Shown here piece by piece: positions 57,124 to 64,000 of a DNA stretch of 64,000 nucleotides. The translations under genes and the position numbers were made by a program. Source of the DNA: Tsukamurella spumae (lineage in GTDB: Bacteria > Actinomycetota > Actinomycetes > Mycobacteriales > Mycobacteriaceae); assembly GCF_012396015.1 (NCBI RefSeq), contig NZ_JAAXOQ010000021.1, forward strand, positions 21,288 to 85,287, given 5' to 3'. The first letter of the stretch is position 1. Every line of letters begins with the position of its first letter. The notes beneath the pieces were generated by a model that had not been told where the DNA came from, ran no database searches, and saw nothing but the letters and a program-made list of their open reading frames with translations.

Positions 57124-58301
57124 GCGGGGTCGATGCCGAGGATTTCGCGCAGATCCTGCAGCAGGTCCGGCAGTGGGTGCGCACCCGCGTCGTCCCCCGC
57201 GAACGGGAGATCTCCGACGCCGATGCGATCCCCGACGACCTGCGCCGGCAGGCGAAGGACATGGGGCTCTTCGGTTTCGCGATCCCGCAGGAGTGGGGCG
57301 GCCTCGGTCTCGATCTCGCGCAGGACGTCGAGCTCGCGATGGAGCTCGGCTACACCTCGCTAGCGGTGCGGTCGATGTTCGGCACGAACAACGGCATCGC
57401 CGGCCAGGTGCTGGTGAACTTCGGTACCGCCGAACAGAAGTCGGCGTGGCTGGAACCGATCGCGTCCGGCGAGGTCGTCGCGTCCTTCGCGCTGACGGAG
57501 CCCGGCGCGGGGTCGAACCCGGCGGGCCTGCGCACCCGGGCCGTCCGGGACGGCGCGGGGGTCGACGCCGACTGGGTGCTCGACGGCGAGAAGTGCTTCA
57601 TCACCAATGCGCAATCGGCGGACCTGTTCGTGACCTTCGCGCGCACCCGCCCGGCGGCGGCCGGCGCCGGCCCGGGCATCGCGGTGTTCCTCGTCCCCGC
57701 GGACGCCCCCGGGCTCACCGTCGCGCCGCACGACGAGAAGATGGGCCAGCAGGGCGCCTGGACCTCGAATGTCTCGTTCAGCGGTGTGCGCGTCCCGGCA
57801 TCCGCCCTGGTTGGCGCAGACGAGGACGGCGGCTACCGGGCCGCGATGACCTCGCTGGCCCGCGGCCGCGTGCACATCGCGGGCCTCGCGGTCGGCACTG
57901 CGCAACGGGCACTGGACGAGTCCCTGCGGCACGCGGCGATCGCGACGCAGGGCGGCACACCGATCGGCGACTTCCAGCTGGTCCAGGCGCATCTGGCGGA
58001 CATGCAGACCGGAGTCATGGCGGGCCGAGCCCTCGCCCGGGACGCCGCCGCGAAGTGGGTCTCCGGCGAGGACCGGCGGATCGCGCCGTCGGTCGCGAAG
58101 CTGTACTGCACCGAGATGGTCGGCGACGTGGCGGACCGCGCCGTGCAGATCCACGGCGGCGCGGGCTACATGCGCGAGAGCACGGTCGAGCGGATCTACC
58201 GCGACGTCCGGTTGCTGCGCCTCTACGAGGGCACCTCCGAGATCCAGCGGCTGATCATCGGCGGCGGCCTCGTCCGCGGTGCGAAGAAGGAGTTCGGCTG
58301 A
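57120..58301 (+). CDS. acyl-CoA dehydrogenase
   Basis: 393 aa. FAD/substrate motifs FALTEPGAGSNPAGL and GEKCFITNAQSADLFV, then IHGGAGYMRESTVERIYRD, and LYEGTSEIQRLIIG near the C-terminus, with the Glu of YEGTSE as the probable catalytic base. Oxidises an acyl-CoA to the enoyl-CoA. Chain-length preference cannot be read. Overlaps the kinase stop (ATGA). Confidence 0.92.
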   Translation: MSGVDAEDFAQILQQVRQWVRTRVVPREREISDADAIPDDLRRQAKDMGLFGFAIPQEWGGLGLDLAQDVELAMELGYTSLAVRSMFGTNNGIAGQVLVNFGTAEQKSAWLEPIASGEVVASFALTEPGAGSNPAGLRTRAVRDGAGVDADWVLDGEKCFITNAQSADLFVTFARTRPAAAGAGPGIAVFLVPADAPGLTVAPHDEKMGQQGAWTSNVSFSGVRVPASALVGADEDGGYRAAMTSLARGRVHIAGLAVGTAQRALDESLRHAAIATQGGTPIGDFQLVQAHLADMQTGVMAGRALARDAAAKWVSGEDRRIAPSVAKLYCTEMVGDVADRAVQIHGGAGYMRESTVERIYRDVRLLRLYEGTSEIQRLIIGGGLVRGAKKEFG

Positions 58302-58332
58302 CCGATCGGGCGTCGGCCGCTCGACGAACGGT

Positions 58333-59613
58333 TCAGCGCCAGTGCGGTCCGGTGATCGTCGGGAACCGCCGGCACAGCAGCAGGGCGATCTCCACGTCGA
58401 GCCGGCCGTCCTCGAGCGGCCGGCCGCGGCGCTCGACGGCCTTGCGGACCCGGTACTTCACCGTGTTGGTGTGCAGGTGCAGCAGCGGCGCGGCGGCGGT
58501 GAAGCTGGAACCGGCCTCCAGGTAGACCTGCAGCGAGTGCCGCAGGTGCGCATCCGATTCGGTGGGCTCGGCGAGCGGCCCGAGCACCTCGCGCACCCAG
58601 ACATCGGCCGTGGACAGGTCTCCGCCGAGCATCGCCGCGATCGCCACACCCGTGTCGTCGGCGGCGACGGTCACGCGCTCCTCCCCCGCGGCGCGCAGCG
58701 CCACCGTCCTGGCATCGGCCGCGAGCTGGTGCGAGCGGACGAAGCCCGCGACACCACGACGGGGCGAGCCGATCGCCAGCGACGGGGCCTGGCCGTCCGC
58801 GGCGGCGAACCGCCGGAGCGCCTCCACAGCACCGTCGGAAGCCTCGGCGGACAGCGGGATCCACCCCCAGGCCGTCTGCCGGTCGTGCGCCATGAACAGT
58901 GGCGTCGAGACGGCGCCGAGCTGCTTCGCCGCGAGGTGCAGGAAGCGTTCCATCCCGATCAGCTCGCCGCGCTCGAGCGCCGGCTGCGGGTACCAGGCGA
59001 TGACGGCGAGGCTGTGCTCGCGCAGTGGGTACCGCAGCGCGGAGCTCCAATCGTCGACGCTGCGGGATTCCGCCCCACCGGCGAGGATCCGCCGGATCTG
59101 CTCGCCGCGAATCCGCTCGCGGCCCTCGCGCCACCGGTCCAACTCCTGCCGGTAGACCTCGACGACCTGCTCGGAGATCCAGTCGATGTACTGCGAGGTG
59201 GCGGTGAAGGTGGCCTCGAAGACCTCCAGCGCGGTGTCGGCGTCGAGCCCGCCCGCCCGCACCTCCGCGAAGACCAGGCGCAGCAGCTCCTGCTGGCCGA
59301 GGCGGTACGCCCGGACCAGGGCGTTGGGGGTCACGTCGTGCTGTGCGAGCCGCCGCGCGTATTCGACCGCCGCGACCGGCGCGGTCACGCCGGCCACGTC
59401 GATGCCGTGCCGGATCGCGGCGAAGATCGTCGTGATGTTGCCGTCGACGCTGGCGCGGAGCAGCTGGACCAGCTGCGCGTCGCCGCGCAGTTCCGGGATC
59501 TGGGCGAGGATCACGTCCCGGACCGCGTCGGTGACCTCCGCGGCACGGGGCTCCATCCGCACGATCACGGCCGACGCGGCGGCGGACGCGCTGGAGTCCT
59601 CGGTATCCGGCAT
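58333..59613 (-). CDS. PucR-family transcriptional regulator
   Basis: 426 aa from the ATG at 59613; an earlier start at 59640 adds 9 residues. A RsbT/GGDEF-like helical N-terminal region, a central CdaR/GGDEF-like part and a C-terminal PucR HTH: LRHSLQVYLEAGSSFTAAAP LLHLHTNTVKYRVRKAVERR. The HTNTVKYRV signature is diagnostic. Divergent from the AMP-ligase operon across 173 bp, which it probably controls, perhaps in response to a fatty acid. Confidence 0.87.
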   Translation of the reverse strand: MPDTEDSSASAAASAVIVRMEPRAAEVTDAVRDVILAQIPELRGDAQLVQLLRASVDGNITTIFAAIRHGIDVAGVTAPVAAVEYARRLAQHDVTPNALVRAYRLGQQELLRLVFAEVRAGGLDADTALEVFEATFTATSQYIDWISEQVVEVYRQELDRWREGRERIRGEQIRRILAGGAESRSVDDWSSALRYPLREHSLAVIAWYPQPALERGELIGMERFLHLAAKQLGAVSTPLFMAHDRQTAWGWIPLSAEASDGAVEALRRFAAADGQAPSLAIGSPRRGVAGFVRSHQLAADARTVALRAAGEERVTVAADDTGVAIAAMLGGDLSTADVWVREVLGPLAEPTESDAHLRHSLQVYLEAGSSFTAAAPLLHLHTNTVKYRVRKAVERRGRPLEDGRLDVEIALLLCRRFPTITGPHWR

Positions 59614-59786
59614 GGCACCGAGCGTATCGATCGATCCCACGCCCGATCACGGTTCGCCGACTTCCGCCGTTGTTCGTCGCGGACAACGCGGCGGGAATCG
59701 TTGGCCGCCGCGGACGATGTGACGCCGATCACGCGCACCTAGGTTTCGAGGTGCAGCATTTCCCGTCCCCCGAGAGGGCACCCCCG
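59614..59786. other. divergent intergenic region of pucR and the AMP-ligase operon
   Basis: 173 bp containing the promoters of both units. TGTTCGTCGCGGACAACG around 59671-59688 resembles an imperfect dyad, and a GAGAGGG ribosome site stands 8 nt before the ligase ATG. No strong -35/-10 pair or perfect palindrome was found. Confidence 0.4.
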
Positions 59787-61250
<1,464 letters not shown>

Positions 61251-61295
61251 CAACCTCGCATCACCCCACCCACCACCCGACCAAGGAGAGTCATC

Positions 61296-63125
61296 ATGGG
61301 ATTCAAGGATCCGGTGTTCCCCGCAGTGGAACCCGAGGAATTCCTCCAGCGCCCCCTCATGGAGCGCATTCGCGTACTCAGCACGCAGTGGGCCGAATTC
61401 GGTTTCGGCACTCCGTACATGGTCCACGTCATCTACGTGCTCAAGCTGTTCGTCTTCTACGGCCTCGGCGGCGTAGCGCTGGCCACGCTCACCTCCGGGA
61501 TGCAGCCCTTCGCCCTGGGCGAATGGTGGAATCAGCCCATCGTGTACCAGAAGCTGGTGCTGTGGACGGTGCTCCTGGAGGCGATCGGCGTCGCCGGGTC
61601 GTGGGGCCCGCTCGCCGGCAAGGCGAAGCCGATGACCGGCGGGATCCTGTTCTGGGCTCGCCCCGGCACGATCCGGCTACGCCCGTGGAAGTGGGTCCCG
61701 GGCACGAACGGCAACCGCCGCACCGCTTTCGACGTCCTCGTGTACCTCGCGCTGCTCGTCTCGCTCGTGGTGGCCATCGCTCTCCCCGGCGTGCCGGGCC
61801 TCGGCGGGTTCGACGGCGCGATCGCGGCGCTCGGCATCGACGCCTCCCACGGCCTGATGCGCCCGGCGCTGCTGATCGCGCCGATCGCCCTGCTGATCCT
61901 GATCGGCTTGCGGGACAAGACGATCTTCCTCGCCGCGCGCGGCGAACAGTACCTGCCCCCGATGCTCGCCTTCGCGCTCCTGCCGCTGTTGTTCGGCGAC
62001 CACGGCTTCGTGAACATGATCATCGCGCTCAAGCTGATCATCGGCGTGGTGTGGATCGGCGCGGGCATCTCCAAGTGCAACCTCCACTTCGCCATGGTCA
62101 TCCCACCCATGGTCTCCAACAGCCCGCTCGTGCCCGGCAGCTGGTTCAAGAAGTTGCAGTACACGGACTTCTCGCGGGACATGCGTCCGTCCACCGTCGC
62201 GCGGTTCATGGCACACGGCCCCGGCGTGGTCATCGAGACCATCGCGCCACTGATCCTGCTGTTCTCGACCAACCGCACCGTCACCGTGGTGGCCGCCGTG
62301 TTCATGTGTCTCTACCACCTGTTCATCGTCTCCACCTTCCCGCTCGCGGTGCCGCTGGAGTGGAACCTGCTGTTCGGCTACACCGCGATCTTCCTGTTCA
62401 TCGGCTTCCCCGCCGGCAGCGGCTACGCACCGTGGGACATGACTCCCGCCTGGCTGGCGATCATCATCGCCGCGGGGCTCGCCTTCTTCCCGGTCCTCGG
62501 GAACCTCCGCCCGGACAAGGTCTCGTTCCTGCCGTCCATGCGCCAGTACGCCGGCAACTGGGCCTCTGCGGTGTGGGCCTTCGCCCCGGGCGCGGAGGAG
62601 AAGCTCAACCGCGTGACCCGCTCCGCCCCGAACCAGATCGACCAGTTCATCGCGGCCGGCTACCCGCCGCTGTGGGCGGAGATCACGCTGCAGATGACGA
62701 TCGGCTGGCGGTCGCTGCACAGCCAGGGACGCGGCATCTTCTCGGTGCTGCTGGCCACCCTGCCCGACATCGACAGCCGCACCGTCCGCGAGGCGGAGTT
62801 CCTCAGCAACTCGATCCTCGGCTTCAACTTCGGCGACGGTCACCTGCACAACGAGGACATGATCAAGGCCGTGCAGGACGAGGCGCGGTTCGAGCCCGGC
62901 GAGTGCGTCGTGGTGTGGGTCGAGTCGCAGCCGGTGCACAAGAAGACGCAGGCGTACAAGGTGATCGACGCCGCCCTGGGCGTCGTGGAGGAGGGCGTCT
63001 GGAACGTGCACGAGGTCGCCGCGACGCAGCCCTGGCTGCCCGACGGTCCCGCCCCGCACACTCCCACCTGGTCGACGATCCGCACCGGCACGCCCAGCGG
63101 TGATCGGCCGGCGGTCGGAGCATGA
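61296..63125 (+). CDS. DUF3556 family transmembrane protein
   Basis: 609 aa. About 10 hydrophobic segments between ~45 and 390, with loops rich in Trp and Pro (LRPWKWVPGTNGNRRTAFDV), and a soluble C-terminal ~200 residues (ILGFNFGDGHLHNEDMIKAV QDEARFEPGECVVVWVES). The family is known mainly from mycolata; its function is undefined, and lipid association is a guess from neighbours. Start ATG has AAGGAG upstream. Its stop overlaps the next ATG. Confidence 0.85.
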   Translation: MGFKDPVFPAVEPEEFLQRPLMERIRVLSTQWAEFGFGTPYMVHVIYVLKLFVFYGLGGVALATLTSGMQPFALGEWWNQPIVYQKLVLWTVLLEAIGVAGSWGPLAGKAKPMTGGILFWARPGTIRLRPWKWVPGTNGNRRTAFDVLVYLALLVSLVVAIALPGVPGLGGFDGAIAALGIDASHGLMRPALLIAPIALLILIGLRDKTIFLAARGEQYLPPMLAFALLPLLFGDHGFVNMIIALKLIIGVVWIGAGISKCNLHFAMVIPPMVSNSPLVPGSWFKKLQYTDFSRDMRPSTVARFMAHGPGVVIETIAPLILLFSTNRTVTVVAAVFMCLYHLFIVSTFPLAVPLEWNLLFGYTAIFLFIGFPAGSGYAPWDMTPAWLAIIIAAGLAFFPVLGNLRPDKVSFLPSMRQYAGNWASAVWAFAPGAEEKLNRVTRSAPNQIDQFIAAGYPPLWAEITLQMTIGWRSLHSQGRGIFSVLLATLPDIDSRTVREAEFLSNSILGFNFGDGHLHNEDMIKAVQDEARFEPGECVVVWVESQPVHKKTQAYKVIDAALGVVEEGVWNVHEVAATQPWLPDGPAPHTPTWSTIRTGTPSGDRPAVGA

Positions 63126-64000
63126 GCACCGCCACCGTCGTCGGCTCCGGCCCCAACGGCCTCGCCGCCGCGATCACCCTGGCCCGTGCGGGGGTGGACG
63201 TGACGGTCCTGGAGGCGGCCGCCACCGTCGGCGGTGGCACCCGGTCCTACGAGGGCATCGCGCCCGGCCTGATCCACGACCACTGCGCCGCGATCCACCC
63301 CATGGCCGTGGGGTCCCCGTTCCTGAACTCGCTGGACCTGGCCCGGCACGGACTGCACTGGCTCGACACCGAGATCGACTGTGTACAGCCGCTCGACGAC
63401 GGCACCGGCGGGGTGCTGCGGCGGTCCGTCGCGGAGACCGCCGCCGGGCTCGGGGCCGACGGTGCGCTGTGGCGGGGACTGTTCGCCGGCACCGTCGAGA
63501 ACATCGACAAGGTCGGGCCGGCGATCCTCTCGCCCCTCCTCCGCGTCCCGAGGCACCCGATCCACCTGGCCCGGTTCGGCGCTCCGGCACCGCTTCCCGC
63601 CTCCGCGCTCGCCCGGGCGTTCCGTACCCCGCAGGGCCGCGCACTGTGGGGCGGTATCGCCGCGCACACCTTCCGACCCCTGCACCAACCGATGACCTCG
63701 GCCATCGGTCTCGGCCTGCTCTCCGCCGGCCACGCCTTCGGGTGGAAGGTCGCGGCCGGCGGCTCCGGGGCGATCGCAGCCGCGCTGGCCGCGGAACTCA
63801 CAGAGCTCGGCGGACGAATCGAGACCGGTGCCCGCGTCACCTCGCGCAACGACCTACCACCCAGCGACCTCACCCTGTTCGACCTCGACCCCGCACAGGT
63901 CGCCCGCATCCTCGACGACGCCCTACCACCCCGAATCCACCGCGCCTTCACCAGATTCCGACGCGGACCCGGCGCCTTCAAAGTCGACTTCGCCGTCCAC
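63122..64000 (+). CDS. phytoene-desaturase-like FAD oxidoreductase, partial
   Basis: Starts at the ATG overlapping the DUF3556 stop and runs off the window after about 293 residues. The dinucleotide motif VVGSGPNGLAAAITLARAG and VLEAAATVGGGTRS are intact. The visible part covers the FAD domain and part of the substrate domain. Same class as the gene at 16337-17647. Likely acts on a lipid or isoprenoid product of this operon; substrate unknown. Confidence 0.85.
   Translation, partial: MSTATVVGSGPNGLAAAITLARAGVDVTVLEAAATVGGGTRSYEGIAPGLIHDHCAAIHPMAVGSPFLNSLDLARHGLHWLDTEIDCVQPLDDGTGGVLRRSVAETAAGLGADGALWRGLFAGTVENIDKVGPAILSPLLRVPRHPIHLARFGAPAPLPASALARAFRTPQGRALWGGIAAHTFRPLHQPMTSAIGLGLLSAGHAFGWKVAAGGSGAIAAALAAELTELGGRIETGARVTSRNDLPPSDLTLFDLDPAQVARILDDALPPRIHRAFTRFRRGPGAFKVDFAVH

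Overview
The window is very GC-rich, with dense, often overlapping genes, GTG/TTG starts, F420-type oxidoreductases, a DUF222/HNH (13E12-like) protein, a DUF3556 membrane protein, an XPB helicase and mycobacterial-style acyl-CoA genes. This points to a mycolic-acid actinobacterium of the Mycobacteriales (Tsukamurella, Gordonia or Rhodococcus type). The genus cannot be fixed from the sequence alone. No rRNA, tRNA or CRISPR array was seen.

Layout. 1-5700 is the right part of an integrative element (satellite- or plasmid-like; no virion genes in view). It has a tyrosine integrase, an XRE repressor, a divergent excisionase-like HTH gene, a small unknown protein, a DUF3987-like P-loop protein and an iteron-like repeat field centred on an AT-rich patch. 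It abuts the XPB helicase gene directly. 5704-10893 holds XPB, a DUF222/HNH protein and a TetR-MFS pair with a clear operator/promoter. 11028-16312 is a LysR-controlled operon of divergent 5-oxoprolinase-like subunits (PxpA/B/C) with a biotin carrier and a biotin carboxylase inserted. 16337-24888 is mostly redox: an FAD amine-oxidase-like protein, an aminotransferase, luciferase-like enzymes, an AlkB-like dioxygenase, a GntR/UTRA regulator and an unusual luciferase-BBE oxidase fusion. 25046-27094 is an ABC exporter.

27102-41491 is an aromatic meta-cleavage region. A leftward operon (hydratase, decarboxylase, tautomerase, semialdehyde dehydrogenase, cupin) is divergent from a rightward one (FAH protein, OYE-like reductase, extradiol dioxygenase). 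Then come a GntR/FCD regulator, a second rightward operon (DUF1857, two NTF2-like proteins, class II aldolase, second extradiol dioxygenase, alpha/beta hydrolase), a PPOX protein, an SDR and an aromatic-acid MFS transporter. Copies of one 12-bp operator motif sit at both divergent promoter regions, which ties the set to the GntR/FCD protein.

41563-43655 is a DUF445 plus Abi-alpha (DUF4393) pair. 43859-47049 is a GlcNAc PTS/NagA locus with EIIA and EIIB divergent from EIIC-NagA. EIIB carries an in-frame TGA just after its phosphorylated Cys, and a DasR/NagR-like operator in the divergent region matches one in front of the GntR/UTRA gene 24 kb away. 47036-64000 contains a PhzF-like protein, a polar amino-acid ABC system, an ArsR-SRPBCC pair, a class III adenylate cyclase, GNAT, a decayed nucleotidyltransferase module, S4 and SixA-type proteins, dihydroxyacetone kinase, an acyl-CoA dehydrogenase, a PucR regulator and a divergent AMP-ligase/DUF3556/FAD-oxidoreductase operon that runs off the right edge.
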